Below are positions 9,526 to 21,700 of a stretch of 64,000 nt of DNA, piece after piece. The translations under genes and the position numbers were made by a program. Source of the stretch: Allomyces arbusculus (Eukaryota > Blastocladiomycota > Blastocladiomycetes > Blastocladiales > Blastocladiaceae). The DNA lies in assembly GCA_027604705.1 (NCBI GenBank), contig JADHYV010000001.1, forward strand, positions 1-64,000, in the 5' to 3' direction. Below the pieces are notes generated by a model, which saw nothing but the letters and a program-made list of their open reading frames with translations, had not been told where the DNA came from and did no database searches. The first letter of the stretch is position 1; every line of letters starts with the position of its first letter.

Positions 9526-10470
9526 ATGGTAGCTGGAATTCGCGGCCATGATGAACGACGACGAACCATCTCGCAACCAGGCCCTGATCACAATCACGAC
9601 CGAAACAATAATGACCTAGACGACCCACCCGCACCCATCTGCTGCGGACGCGGGCGCTTCAGGCGCGCAAGCGGCCGCAACCAACGGCGTGACCACAGCC
9701 CCGGCTGATGACCGTCCGCGGGACGTGCGGCTCGTGGAGCTGATGTTGCAGACGGCGGGTATTCACGACTGCGACGAGCAAGTCATTCCGATGCTGCTCG
9801 AGTTTGGCTTCCGTATGTGCCTGCGCCTGCTTCGATGTGTGGCAAATCGTGATGCTCACGCGACGCTCCGTAGGCTACGTGACCGACGTGCTGACCGAAG
9901 CCCTCCTGTTTGCCGACCACGCGGGCCACGCCGACATCAACACCGACGACGTGAAGCTCGCCATCCAGTCGCGCGTCAATCACTCGTTCACGGCACCGCC
10001 ACCAAAAGACGTACGAATTCCGCTCGGCGCTGTTCGTGTTGCTGGGAAGAGCATGGAGCTGAACCTTCTTTCTCACATGATTAGTTCCTCCTCGAACTCG
10101 CCGCCAAGAAAAACGAGCAGCCGCTTCCGCTCGTGGGCGAAAAGTACGGCCTGCGACTGCCGCCGCAACAGTTTACGCTCACCAATGTCAACTACACGAT
10201 TGCGCCTAAGGTTCGCGCGTTCATCTCCCATTGCACGCCGCCATTCCCTCCGCTCAACTGACCTCGACTACTGCCCATCGTGCGCAGATGGTCACGCCAC
10301 CACCTGTCATGCCGCCACCACCCGCAGGATCCAGTGGACCAGCAGGAGCACGGCCAGGAGCTGCGACCGGGCCGAGTTCGTGGACAGGTCCAGTCCCGCC
10401 GACAGGTGGCGACGAAACGGACGAGGAGATGGATGAGGCGACGCCAACACCCACGCCGGCGTCGGGATAG
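9526..10470 (+). CDS. TAF9: Transcription initiation factor TFIID subunit 9
   Basis: Five exons (9526-9528, 9620-9812, 9874-10010, 10085-10210, 10288-10470) give 213 aa. TAF9 is a histone-fold subunit of TFIID and SAGA that pairs with TAF6. The histone fold is clear: DVRLVELMLQTAGI, then GFRYVTDVLTEALLFADHAG and DDVKLAIQSRV. It is followed by the conserved FLLELAAKKN and LPLVGEKYGLRLPPQQFTL block and a Pro/Gly tail ending in acidic residues. The first exon is the weak point: the only start that fits puts an intron directly after the ATG, with the next exon starting TTHPHPSAAD. The alternative ATG pair at 9549 runs into an in-frame stop. The gene is head to head with RAD16. Confidence 0.88.
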
Positions 10471-10894
10471 GACAGTAGCCGGTACAGGTGGAGTGTGTTG
10501 CAGGATGATTTCCGGCAATTAAAGCCATTTTATTTGGATATTCGTCTGTGCTCCATTCTTGCGCTGGGCCAGGGTGAATTAATAACCTGAACGAAAACCT
10601 CACACACGCGGTCACGCCGTGGCAGACATGAACGTTCGAGCAAGGCGCATGCTCACACCATCTGCTGCTCCAATCTCCACGAGTCTCCACCAACAACAGC
10701 GACCGTCGCGACCAGCATCTCTTCGTTGTGACCGTGCACGCGCGTAGAGTGAGTACACGCAATTCAACCGCTCCGCGACTCGCGGCATTTTGGACAAGGC
10801 GCCCGTTTCGAGCCGAGCATCGGGATCACGACCACAAACAGCACCTTCAACTCCCAACATCCAACCTGCATCCACCACCAAGTGCACTGTAACC
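10471..10894. other. Intergenic, 5' region of PRPP synthetase gene
   Basis: Holds the 3' end of TAF9 and the upstream region of the next gene on the same strand. No TATA box or repeat seen. Confidence 0.4.
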
Positions 10895-12319
10895 ATGCGC
10901 GGCGCCAAAGTTCTCGGCGGCTCATCGCATCCAGATCTGACCGAGCAAATCGTCGACCGGCTCGGGATCCACCTGGTCCCGGTCACGTTCAAGTCGCACG
11001 CGAACCACGAAAAGACGCTCGAAATCCACCAGTCGATTCGCAACCAGGACGTGTTCATTATCCAGTCTGGGTCGGACGAGATCAATGATCATGTGCGTGG
11101 TGTTCCTGGCCGTTCGAAAGGCGGATTCTCGGGTGCTGACATTGCTCGTGTCGTGGACGACGTGTAGCTCATGGAGCTGCTCATCATGATCAACACGTGC
11201 CGCGCATCGTCGGCGGGCCGGATTACGGCCATCTTGCCGTATCTGCCCTACTCGAAGCAGTGCAAGAAAAAGAAGTCGCGCGGCGCCGTCACGGCCAAGC
11301 GTGCGTGTGGACCATTTGCCTGAGGACGCGCCCACCCAGAATGCCCCAGTCGCTGACCGCCACTCGCGGCGGATTCCCTCGATAGTGGTCGCCAACATGC
11401 TCACCGTTGCGGGCGTCGACCACATTATCACGCTCGACCTGCACCACGACCAGATGCAGGTTCGACTCGTCCCCTCGTTTCTCCTGTGCCGCTCCCCGAG
11501 CCGCCGCTGATCCCTGTCCCGTCTACCCCCACCAGGGCTTTTTCAGCAAACCTGTCGACAACCTCCTCGCCGAACCAACCTTGTGCAAGTACGTGATGCA
11601 GTACTACCCCGACCACCAATTGGGAGTTGTTGTTTCCAAGAACCCTGGCGGCGTGAAGCGCGTCACCTCGCTCTCGGACCGGCTCAAGATGGACTTTGCC
11701 CTGATTCACCAGGACAAGTCCGTGCCGAAACCGCAACGCGCGCGCGTCGTGACGACCGGGTCGCAAAGCCACTTGCCGCACGACACCATGTCGACCGAAT
11801 CGTTGCCGCAATTACTGGCGACGTCGGCGTCGACGGCGGCGCTCGACGACCCGGACGTGCAAGTGCTCGAAGTGATTGATACGGCGTGGAACGAGGATGG
11901 ATTGCAGTTGGTCGGGGACGTCAAGGGCCGTGTCGCGTTCCTTGTGGACGATATGATTGACGCGCCGGATACGTTCATTGCGGCCGCCAAGTTGTTGCTG
12001 CGGCGCGGGGCGACCAAGGTGGTCGTGTTGGGCACGCACGGGATTTTGAGCAATGACGCGTTGGCCGAGTTTGAGAAGGCGTCGTCGATCAGCGAGGTGC
12101 GTGCTATCGTTGCGCTGCCACTCATTTTTTGACCCACGAGATCTGATGCTGTTCGCCCTTGTACAGGTCGCCGTCACCAACTCGTACCCGATCCCACCGG
12201 AAAAGCGCGCCATGTCGACCAAGCTGCGCATCATGGACATTTCGGGCGTGATTGCCGAGGCCATTCGCCGCACGCACAATGGCGAGAGTATCTCGTACCT
12301 GTTCAACACGGCCATCTAA
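10895..12319 (+). CDS. PRS1: Ribose-phosphate pyrophosphokinase, Prs1-type subunit
   Basis: Five exons (10895-11092, 11168-11300, 11386-11459, 11536-12096, 12167-12319) give 372 aa. The enzyme makes PRPP from ribose-5-phosphate and ATP for nucleotide, His and Trp synthesis. Visible motifs are QSGSDEIND, PYLPYSKQ, the metal-site DLHHDQMQGFFSKPVDNL, and the C-terminal RRTHNGESISYLF. Two features place it with yeast Prs1 rather than the catalytic Prs2-4 type: VVSKNPGG replaces the usual SPDAGG, and the PRPP loop reads DDMIDAPDTF, not the canonical DTGGT form. A Ser/Thr-rich insertion of about 65 residues sits after ALIHQD, where yeast Prs1 carries its non-homologous region. By analogy it probably works in a hetero-oligomer with a catalytic subunit encoded elsewhere. 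Confidence 0.93.
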
Positions 12320-12446
12320 CACATGGGTGGAGAGTGTGGGGGACGTAGGGCCAACGCGTCCAGGGAACGGAAATGAGTGTAATCAAAAAGCGATCTTTTG
12401 AGACAATTTGACGACTGCGCGTCACGACAATGAACATGCCAGGAAC

Positions 12447-13610
12447 TCACCACGGCCGGAACCGCCGCCGGCGCAGCGCCATGGCCCAGAACGCAAGCCC
12501 GGCAATCCCACCGCCCAGGTGCCCGCTCACGTCGGTGTTCCCGCCGGACCCGTTCCACGCACGGTAGAAATCGTACGCGGCGAATCCGGCCACGGCCATG
12601 GCCGCGGGAATCGGCACGATGCCAAACAGGTAGATCATTGAGTGCGGGAACAGGCACGCGTAGACGGCCGACGTGCCCATGACACAGCCTAGCGTCGTGG
12701 TTGTGGTCAGGTTCGTGCGTCGGAATGCGTTGGTGGGGGAGAGCGAAGAGCGTACCCGAAGCGCCGAGTGATCCGCGCGGCAGTGGCGCGAGCCGGTGCG
12801 CGGCGTAACCATACATGCGCTGCCGCTGCCGCTCCTGGTACTTGTGGTACGCGAGCGAAGCGGCTGACGTGCCGAGCGCCGCCGCAGAGTAGAGAACCAT
12901 GAACCGGCGCGGGCCGAGCACTTCAGCCATGGTCGTGCCAAAACTGTACAGCACAAGCGAATTGACCAAGAAATGGCCGAGGTCTATGAGAGAGTCGCGG
13001 TGCGGATGTCAGCTACATGGGAACGAGCTTCGTGCCGATGAAAAGGAGTAACACTGACCGGCGTGGCTGAAATTGCAGGTGATGAGCGTCCACGGGCGAC
13101 TCATCGCGTTGTTCCAGTTGAGCAGGAAATGCTTGTTCATCCACATGATCCATTCTGGATTGCGGTTCTGGCGCAGGTCCTGGGTGGAGAGTCAAGCGCG
13201 CAAATGAGCTCCTTGCTTGCACCTCAATCAAGCACGCGATTTGGACTCCAGCTGACCTCACGCGCGTACTGCCACATGCCAAAAATCACCGTATTGGCAC
13301 CGAGAATGCCGTAAACGGTCGCCTGCGGAATCCGGTCGATCAACGACCTCTGCGGCACTCCATACACTTGGTACCCGCGCTGGAACGACCGAGTTGCGTC
13401 GGCGGTACGCGGCCGAATCGTTGCAAATTTCAAGGCATTGTGGTTCCAAAAGCATGGGTTGTTCCTTGCGGTGCCAGTAAAGCGCGTCCGAATAGCGGCG
13501 ACCGTGGTGCTGGTGGTCGCAAAGGAGCGGAACGGCGTGGCCGACCAAGAGCGTGTCATTCTGGCGGTTTTTGCCACAATGCGAGTAATTCTGGTGAGTG
13601 ATTGGGTCAT
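12447..13610 (-). CDS. PCP1: Mitochondrial rhomboid protease
   Basis: Four exons (13610-13257, 13179-13059, 12983-12756, 12688-12447) give 314 aa. The N-terminus is rich in Arg, Ser and Thr without acidic residues, as in a mitochondrial presequence. The membrane core follows: the hydrophobic block ATVYGILGANTVIF, the conserved HAGxLGHFLVNSLVLYSFG type region, the catalytic serine in SLGASG near residue 233, and the catalytic histidine in SGHLGGGIAG near 289. Pcp1/PARL proteases cut inner-membrane proteins such as Mgm1 and Ccp1 in yeast. An intron splits the active-site GASG from the following CVMGTSA. The gene is convergent with PRS1, 127 bp between stops. Confidence 0.92.
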
Positions 13611-14136
13611 GGTGTTGAGGTAAGGAGATGTTGACCGTCGAGTTGATCATGGCCAAAATCGACGCAGACCGACGCGTCACAACCGTCAGCACACGTGCAT
13701 TGCTCTTCGACGCTGGTGAGCTTCGTTGTCTCTTAAACTATTGCATTATAATTGATAGGTGTCAAGCGGCTCGAGCGCGCTGCTTGAGGATTGGAATTGG
13801 ATGCTCCTTGCCCGCGAGTCGGACTCGTTTCTCCAACGCTGTCGTTAACTGGTGCCGTACGATGGCATGTCCTTGAACACAATCGTTGGCACTCTGAGCG
13901 AGCTTTCGACGACAACTCGCCCTCACCAGGCCCCAAGAACACAATCATTACACGTACGAAGGCACTCTCAGTGAATTTCACAGCGAGGCGCCCAATGAAC
14001 CAAAAAAAATATCAGTCTAGTCCCAATGCAAAACAATAATCGGATGCAAAAACCGTCCACGCCGGCAATTCATAACCCACAACACAAACATTTCCGACAA
14101 CCAACAAAACGGTATTGGCGATCCCATTCCATCACT
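13611..14136. other. No recognisable gene
   Basis: Upstream of the rhomboid gene and downstream of the RhoGEF gene, both on the minus strand. Only short frames without family resemblance; AT-richer near 13980-14100. Confidence 0.5.
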
Positions 14137-16546
14137 TCAAAACCCGTGCGATTTGAGCAAATCCTTGGTCGACCCCGACATTTTGCGATCGCGCGACGGC
14201 CCGCGCCCGTGACCACCATGCCCATAGTGTCCCCCACTGCCACTGCCATGACTGCCATTACTCGTCGGCCCTTGTCCATGGTAATGGTGCGCGTACTCGT
14301 CCGGGACCCTCGGAACCGGCGGCGCAGCCCACTCCCCACCCACACTGCCCCCGGGCGACCGCGACCGGCGCGGGTCCGCACTGCGCGACCTTGTCGGCGG
14401 AACCACGGGTGACCCGGGTACGGCAAGACCCGCGGCCGCGCCAGACGGCCTGCGGCGCGAACTCGACGAGGTGGGGGACGGGAACATCCACGACGACGGC
14501 GCCGAGTGCGCGAGCGAAGACGCGTCGGTCGACGTGGACGCGCGCCCGCTCATGTACATGTCCGGCTCAGACGTGGGCGTCGTCGACCCGAGCACGCGAT
14601 GCATCGTGCGTCCACGCGCCGCGCGCGCCTCGAGCAATGCCGCGTGCGCGCTACGGATCCGGTGCGCCCAGGTATCCCGATCGAGTCGGGCGGGCGCGAA
14701 CAGTTCGACACCATGATCTGCCGCAAGCAATTGCAGCGGCCACCCGGCATCAGTCTCGTCCCCTTGGTCCGCGACAAGGACCGCGTCCATTCCAAACTCG
14801 TCCTTCCAGTCGTACTTGCCGTCGGCCGTCCGTTTCGCGATCAAGATCAGGTCCGAGAAGAGGAACATGGTCCGGCGCGTATCCTGCAGCATCGGCGGAA
14901 TCCCGAGCCCGGCCATCCGCATGGACGCGCGCGTCGTGAAATCGGCCTGCCCGAGCAACCGGCGTGCGGGTGCAACGAGGGTCGGGAAGTGCGCGGGCCG
15001 GCCCGTGAGTCGCGATTGCAACGCAATCACTTTACGCTGCGCCTCTTGCTGCCGAATCGATTCGTTGATGTGGTCGGCGACACACTTGACTTCGGCGACG
15101 CACTGTTGCAAGCCGGCATAGTCGGGGTGCGTCGGTTGCGTGTACTTGGTCAAGTTCTCGAGGAGGAGAATGTACCGCGGCACGCGCTGCACGGGTAGGA
15201 TCAGGAAAGATTGCATGGTGAGGCCTTTGAATGCAGGGCTCGCCTCGGCGGCGTCAAAGACGCGTTGCGCGTCGGTGGGGTGCTTGGATGTGGGCGTGCG
15301 GAGGCGCTTCAAGGTGGAGAGCGCGGCAGGATAGTTGGCCATGTACTATGAGGAATCGTGATTGTTGGTCAGCTGCAAGAAATCGGAACGTCGAACAAGA
15401 AAAAGGCAATAGTCAACGTACGACTGGGTACATCTTCAAAAATGGCAAGACCACGCGGAAAATATCCGAGATCTTCTGGTCCTTGGTCCACAGCGAGTAC
15501 CGCTCCTTCAACCCCGACAACAGGGTCTGGTGCAACCCCAAGATCTGCTCCACGTTGCACGCGAGCGTCTGCAAGTCGTCGGCCGTGATCCCGAGCCCCT
15601 TCTTGCCCGTCGCCAAGGCCTCGCGCAACGGCGCAATCACGAGCTGCACGAGCGTCGCCAGCTGGTTCACATACGTCACCTCCGTGTGCACCAACTCGTA
15701 GACAGCTTTGGTGCGGTTCCGCTCCATGACCTCGAGATCCCCGCAACTCGCGGGCCTCTGAGCGTACCCGCCCTCGGCCGCGGACGCGATCTGATCAGGC
15801 GGCGACGCACCCGCGCGCCCGACTTCGGACTCGACCTCGTACTGCGTGTGCATATCATGCAAGTCGCCGAGCATTTGCGCGAGGAAATCGTCGGTACCTG
15901 CACCGAGTTGCGCATCGACCGTGACGAGCGCGGGCGTGGCGGGCGTGCGCGGCAACGTCGGGTCGCGCGAACTCGCCGACGACGAGTACCACGTCGACCC
16001 GCGCCCCGAATCGTCCGACTGGTGCGACTTGCGCGTGAGCGAGGGCACAAGCGACGGTGCGAGAGACGGCGCGAGCGACGGCCGCCGCTGCGCGTCCAAG
16101 GTCGGGAGCGCCGAATCGGGCGTGACAGGCGCCCATTTGGGCGTCGACGGCTGGCCCGACAGTTTCTGCTGCAAGTCGGCCGTTTCAATAGCCAGTTCGC
16201 GCATCATCATTTCAAATTGATGGTCGAGCTGCGCAGAGACCGTATCAACGGGAGCAGGCGTGGCCGGTGCTGCCGGTGGCGGAGCCTGCATGGTGGCGGG
16301 TTGGTGGTACTGCTGGTGCGGCGGCAGCGGGCGCGACGTGACGGAGGTCGGGGTCCCAGGACGGCGCGGTCGCGGGACGGGCAGCGGGCTCGCAAACTCG
16401 GGGACGGGCGTCCCCGAACGAGATTCGCCGTAGAATGGCGATTCGGGGCGTTCGGCAAACGAGAGCGCGGGCGTCGACGCGGCCGAGCGCAACGGCGGCG
16501 GCGGATAGTAGTAGCCGCTGCCAGGCGGTGGTGGTGTTGCCGACAT
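14137..16546 (-). CDS. Rho guanine nucleotide exchange factor (DH-PH)
   Basis: Two exons (16546-15422 and 15345-14137) give 777 aa. The first 240 residues are Pro/Ser-rich and disordered, starting MSATPPPPGSG. The DH domain begins around 285 with RTKAVYELVHTEVTYVNQL and contains LQSFLILPVQRVPRYILLL-type conserved region 3 (here MQSFLILPVQRVPRYILLLE), the hallmark of Dbl-family GEFs. A PH domain follows (RRTMFLFSDLILIAK .. W), then a Ser/Gly/His-rich tail. It should activate a Rho or Cdc42 GTPase at the cell cortex; which one cannot be read from the sequence. The intron falls inside the DH domain between MYPV and YMANY. Confidence 0.9.
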
Positions 16547-17184
16547 GTTGGATGTTTGGAAACGGTCGACGAGTCCGAAGGGGAGTGCAAGCCCAGCGAG
16601 ATGGTGGGGTGGTTGCGGGAATGGGGCCAGTTGTGCCGACTTGACCGCCGCGATGCCGAAAAACAAGCCCGTCAATTGCTTTGTGCCCGTGCACACGTTT
16701 CACCGGTTCACGAGCGCTACCACCGGGTGGAGAAGCATCAGACACGAGCAGGCAACGCCGAGAACAGGCGTGCGTAATCGTGAAGCGGGCTTACCGGAAC
16801 GACGGGCGAGCTGATGGCGGCCGCTGAGGTGCGAATGCAGCTGGTTGCAGCGGGCGATGACTGTCGGTTCGGCGTCGTTGACGGTCCAGCAGTTGCAGCA
16901 AACGACGCTTGCAGTTCCTGCCCGTCGTGCTGTTGTCGGTCGGTCCTTGCGCGGTCGTCGGCAGTCGTGCTTCAAGTTCAACGACGTCCAGCGGGACAGC
17001 GGAAGCGCCTCCTTGCGTTCGGCATGTTCGTTCATGATTTTTTGCGGTGCTCGTCTGCCAGTCGCCAAAGCAACGAAGCGTCCGGTGGCTCAGCCACGCC
17101 TCCACCGCAATGCGCAAAACAAGACTCAGCTGCTTGGCCCGACCCACAGATCCGCCCGGCCACCTGGCCAACCAACCGCGATTC
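16547..17184. other. Intergenic, no recognisable gene
   Basis: Upstream region of the RhoGEF gene. Several overlapping frames exist on both strands but none has domain motifs or consistent codon bias. Confidence 0.5.
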
Positions 17185-18330
17185 TCATATTATCTTGCGG
17201 CCAACCGCCTCCTCCTCGTTGTCCGACGAGCTCTCGCTGCCGTCGGTCGACTCGCCGTCACTCTCCACCTCCGGCTCGCCCAGGTCGACGACCGTGTCCT
17301 CGGCCAGCCCGTCGGCCGGCAGCCCGAACGCGTGGCGCGCATTCTCGGCCGTGATGCGAATGGCCTCGTCGTGAGTCCAGTTCTTTGCCTGGCACACGGC
17401 CTCGAGCACCAGCTCCATGGCCGAATCGACGAGATCCACCTTGTGCACGTCGCTCTCGATCAGTAGGCGGTCGTCGGGCGTGGCCTGCAGCTGCGCATGG
17501 AACTTGGGCGACCTCGAATTGACAAAGACCGAGTAGGAAAAGTAGAGGCGTTTACCAAATTTGCCGAGCCGCAACAGCTGCTGGAGCAGCTCGACCGAGC
17601 CGCTGAACGAGTGGAGCACTATGTACCATGACCAAAATTAATTGAGTGGCATGGACCGCGTCGCATCAACGCGATCAGAAGCACGCAACGTACTGATCGC
17701 TCTTGGCCACGTCGTCGGATCCTTGCGCTTGGCCTCGGCGCGCACAAAGTCCTGGAACCAACCGGGCGCCTGGACCATGTGCACCGAGACGGGCCGTTGC
17801 ATGGCCGCGGCGAGCTGCCACTGGTGCCGGAACACGCGCACTTGCGCGTCCCAGTCGTACTTGACCGTGGGCCGGTCCGGGTGCGTCGCGATACGGTCGA
17901 CGCCGATCTCGCCGACAAACGCGTGCGGGAATCGGCGCAGACGGCGCTTGAGCATCTTGATCCACGCCGGGGTCGCGTAAACGTCGTCGACCGGGTGCTC
18001 CTTTTCGGTCGCTTCGGCAAACCAAGGGTGGATCCCGAACCCGGCAATCGCGCGTGTCGGGTTCTGGATGAACGTGTCGGCGACGAGGTCCCAGTCGCCA
18101 AGACGCGTGCCCATGAGGGCCACGGTGCCCGTGGCCAGCGTCGGCAGGTTGGCGAGCTGCGCGGGCGTGTCGGTCAGGTGGCAGTGCGCGTCGAACATGG
18201 TCGGGACTCGGGCATCGGCCGTCGGCGCCAGCGTCAGGCCGGCGACCCCATTGCCGATCTCGCTCTCGGCAGCGCCGTTTGCGGCGGGCGCGCTGTCGTT
18301 CTTTTGGGTGGGTGCAGTGGAGGCGATCAT
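17185..18330 (-). CDS. TatD-family metal-dependent hydrolase (Scn1-like)
   Basis: Two exons (18330-17694 and 17618-17185) give 356 aa. TatD proteins are TIM-barrel hydrolases related to DNases. The metal ligands are in place: HCH in FDAHCHLTD near residue 48, GIHPWF near 98, Glu in GEIGVDR near 141, His in VSVHM near 180, His in MLHSFSGS, and Asp in ESDVH near 264. SDVH stands where many TatD members have TDAP or SDAP. The overall form resembles the fission-yeast Cut9-interacting protein Scn1 group. The protein ends in an acidic Ser/Glu tail. The gene is head to head with the exchanger gene, 452 bp between starts. Confidence 0.88.
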
Positions 18331-18782
18331 GGCAGCAATTCAGAGAAGCAGAGGCCAGAGAGGAACGGGCGGGAGGAAATGGGCAGCATGGGGGGAGGCC
18401 GAGCCGCGGTGTGGGCTTTGCATCACAGGCGGGGGCCGCTTCTCGTCCTCGAGCAGCAGGCATCGGATGCCTCGCGCTGCAGGCGTGTCCCGCATGGGAG
18501 GGAACGCCAGGCTGTGGACAAGGACGCGCAACCGCGCCCCGCGCCAGAGTCCTTTCCTCGTCTTCCACGGCCGGGCCGCGGCCACGCGCGACGCCCGACG
18601 ACGACGAACTCAATCTGCCACCGTCGCGCGCAAGACGCCTGCGCGGCTATTTACTGTAACTCGCTGCAATCGCCTGCGCCGACCGCGCGTGTCGGTCGCC
18701 CTGCAATCGGCCACCTCTCATCGCTGCACCTCGCATCCAAGCTCATCCAAGCTCCCTGTCCCTTGCACCTGTCACTGCCACC
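18331..18782. promoter_or_regulatory. Divergent promoter region TatD-like / VNX1-like
   Basis: Spacer between two outward-facing genes. No canonical TATA box; pyrimidine-rich stretches precede the VNX1-like ATG at 18783. Confidence 0.4.
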
Positions 18783-21700
18783 ATGTCCTCGGCCTCGCCC
18801 GACGATCCTGACGCTGCCGCGTCTGCTTCCGCATCCACGCCCGCGCAGGCCGCACCCACCTCTGCGATGGCCGAACCGGCGCTCGCCGAGCTGCGCACGC
18901 TGATCAACCAGGATCCGACGTTGCGCGGTATGGGTCCGCGTGTGCTCATCGACGACGTGGACGACGACGAACAAGATGAGCCGCGACTCGTCTCATTGCC
19001 CGAGCACCCAGACGAGCAGGACGTGCACGACCGGTCGGGACGCCATCCACACCGCCGCGCAGTCCCGTCATCGCGCCCGCACGGATCCTACTCGCCGCGC
19101 AAGCATCCCGCATCGCCGCGCGCCAATTCGACCGACGCAGACTTGCAGGCACGCCGTACTCGGCTCGCGCGTGGGCCGTCGCGTGCCTCCACGGGCGATC
19201 GCACGAGTCTCGTGTCCGCATCAGCGCTGTCGGCGGCTTCGCCACGGTCGCTGCCCGTCCCGTCATCGTCTGCAGCCGCGCGGCGGCATAGCGCGACGCC
19301 TGACCTGATGGAGCCGCGACAGCGGTCGCACCATCGCCGTGTGCGCCGTCCGCGCGGGTCCCGGGTCGCCCCCGACGGTGACGAGGCCGGAAACGAGACG
19401 GGACTGACTGATGACGAGGCCTCAGACGGATCCGACCTGTCCTCGTTCAGTGCGGCCAGTGGTCCCTCGGCACAACCCATGACCGTGCGCGAACGGCAGA
19501 CGCTCATCAACACCGAGCATCCGTTCGGGTTACGTCTTTGGAAGCACGCGCTCTACAAGAAGACGCGCGGGATTGACCGCGCGACCGAGCAGGACGTGCG
19601 TGCGCGCGTCACATCACCGTTCCTCTCCCCCGGGCTCTTGGCGTCCCCGCCCGGGGCGCTGCGGCCGTCGCCCGGGGCGCTGCGGCCGTCGCGGGCGTCA
19701 TCGATGCATGGCGGAGCGTCCGATGTGGATTTTGATTTGGACGCACCGTTTACGCCTGGATCGCCGTTCCCGATGTCTGCCGACATGGGAGCAACGGCTG
19801 AGCCGATTGCAGTTGCGTCACCAACGTCTCCGGTGCCGTTTTTCTCGATTGCCAATTTGCTGTGGGCCACCGTTTTTGGTCTCCCGCTCGCAATCGCCTA
19901 CTTTGCCGCCGCCATCATCGTCCTCTGCGGGTCGCTGGGCGGCGCACGGCTCTACTCGCGCCGTCTGTTTGCGCTGAGCGGGTACTGGCTGTGGCCATTT
20001 GGCCGCGACATTCACCGGCTCGTCGCGGCGCGGCCAAAACCGCCCACGTCGTGGTCGCTTGTGCACTGGTGGCATGCGGCCGTCGTGACCGTGATCGCCG
20101 CACCCATGCATGTTGTGGGCATGACTATCAGCTGGCTCGTTGTATACTACGTGCCCATGGCCAAGGTGCTCGCGATCACGCTGCACCACACTCTCACCAA
20201 CCCGCTTGCCCTCGCATTCGACCACGTCGAGCTCGTCGAGGCCATGACGTGCAACACCTCGGTGCGGTCATCGACGACGGCCTCGGGTGGTCGCGACTCG
20301 GGTGCCGACGTGTCGCCCGACGACGCCGTGCGCGTGCACTTTGAGCATCTCTCGGACGAGGATGAGGCCACGGCCGCGGCCCGCCCGTTGCTCGCGGACC
20401 GCGCTCCGGTCGACCCAGCAGCCGCGGTGCCCACGACCGAATTGCTCATTTGCGTGTGCCGGTCTGGCGGGCTGCGGTACTACAAGTTTACGGTGGAGGG
20501 CATCAACATCTTTTTCGTGAACCTGATCCCGTTCGTCCTCTACGTTTTACTCGACGGGTTCGTGCTCGGCGACACGTACGGGCTCGCGCATCCGTCGTTG
20601 CTGTTCGTGTTGTGCCTTCTCGCCACGGTGCCGCTGGCCTACTTTATCGGAATGGCGGTCGCATCAATTTCGGCGCAGTCGTCGCCGGCAATTGGTGCCG
20701 TCCTGAACGCGTCGTTTGGGTCGATCGTTGAAGTGATTCTGTACTGCCTTGCCCTGCGCCAGGGCAAGGCTGAGCTAGTGGAAGGGTCGGTGATTGGCAC
20801 GCTTCTCGGGTGTCTGTTGCTCCTGCCGGGCCTGTCGATGATTGCTGGCGGAATCCGCTGCGACCAGCAGATCTTCAATGCCAAGTCGGCAGGCGTCACG
20901 AACACGATGCTCATCATGACGTTGATTGCCGCGTTCACGCCGACGCTGTTTTACCAGATTTATGGCACGGTACGTGACACTTCTGCGTGTTCTTATGTTG
21001 CACGAGGTCTCGATTCTGACCTGAAGCGCTCTGAACAGTTTGATCTCAAGTGCCGCTCGTGCATCGGTGCCGAGTGCCACGGGTGCGCCATGGTCGCGCG
21101 GCCTGTCGAGCACGACAAGGTCTTCCAGGAGGCGGTCTTGCCGCTGTCCTACTTCTGCGCATTGATTCTGCCCCTGGTACGTTCACATCGGTTGGTTCCA
21201 AACATCGACCGCCATAACCTGATCTACCACCCTCCTTCTCGTCAACCAGGTCTACATAATTGGCCTCGTCTTCTCGCTCAAAACGCACCGCAAGCACATC
21301 TACAGCACGGGCGCGCGTGCCGCTGCTGCGACCCCCGTCGTGCACCCGACCCCACCCACTGCCGCCGCCACACCGAGCACGCTCATGCGGCCACCAAGCG
21401 CCGCCGCGTCGGTTGTGCCGTCCGCTCCCTCGGCCCCCACGGCCGCACACGCAGCGGGAGGGCACGACGCGCCCGAGTGGAGTCGGCGCGCAAGTGTTAT
21501 GGTCCTGATCCTGTGCACGATTTCGTTTTCGCTGATTGCCGAGCTGCTCGTGAGCACCGTGGAAACGGTTATGGACGGCCTGCACTTGCAGGAGAAGTTT
21601 TTGGGGGTCACGCTGTTTGCAATTGTGCCGTCGATCACCGAGTTTGTGAACGCGATTGCGTTTGCGTGTACGTTGGCCCTCTCCTGCTTGTACCACCCGG

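Noticed and set aside
13224-13610. Minus-strand frame continued past the GAG at 13257 as coding
   Set aside because: The rhomboid alignment requires an intron there; the readthrough residues do not match the family.
16700-17374. Overlapping long frames on both strands between the RhoGEF and TatD genes
   Set aside because: High GC content creates long frames by chance; none has domain motifs, and codon bias is not consistent.
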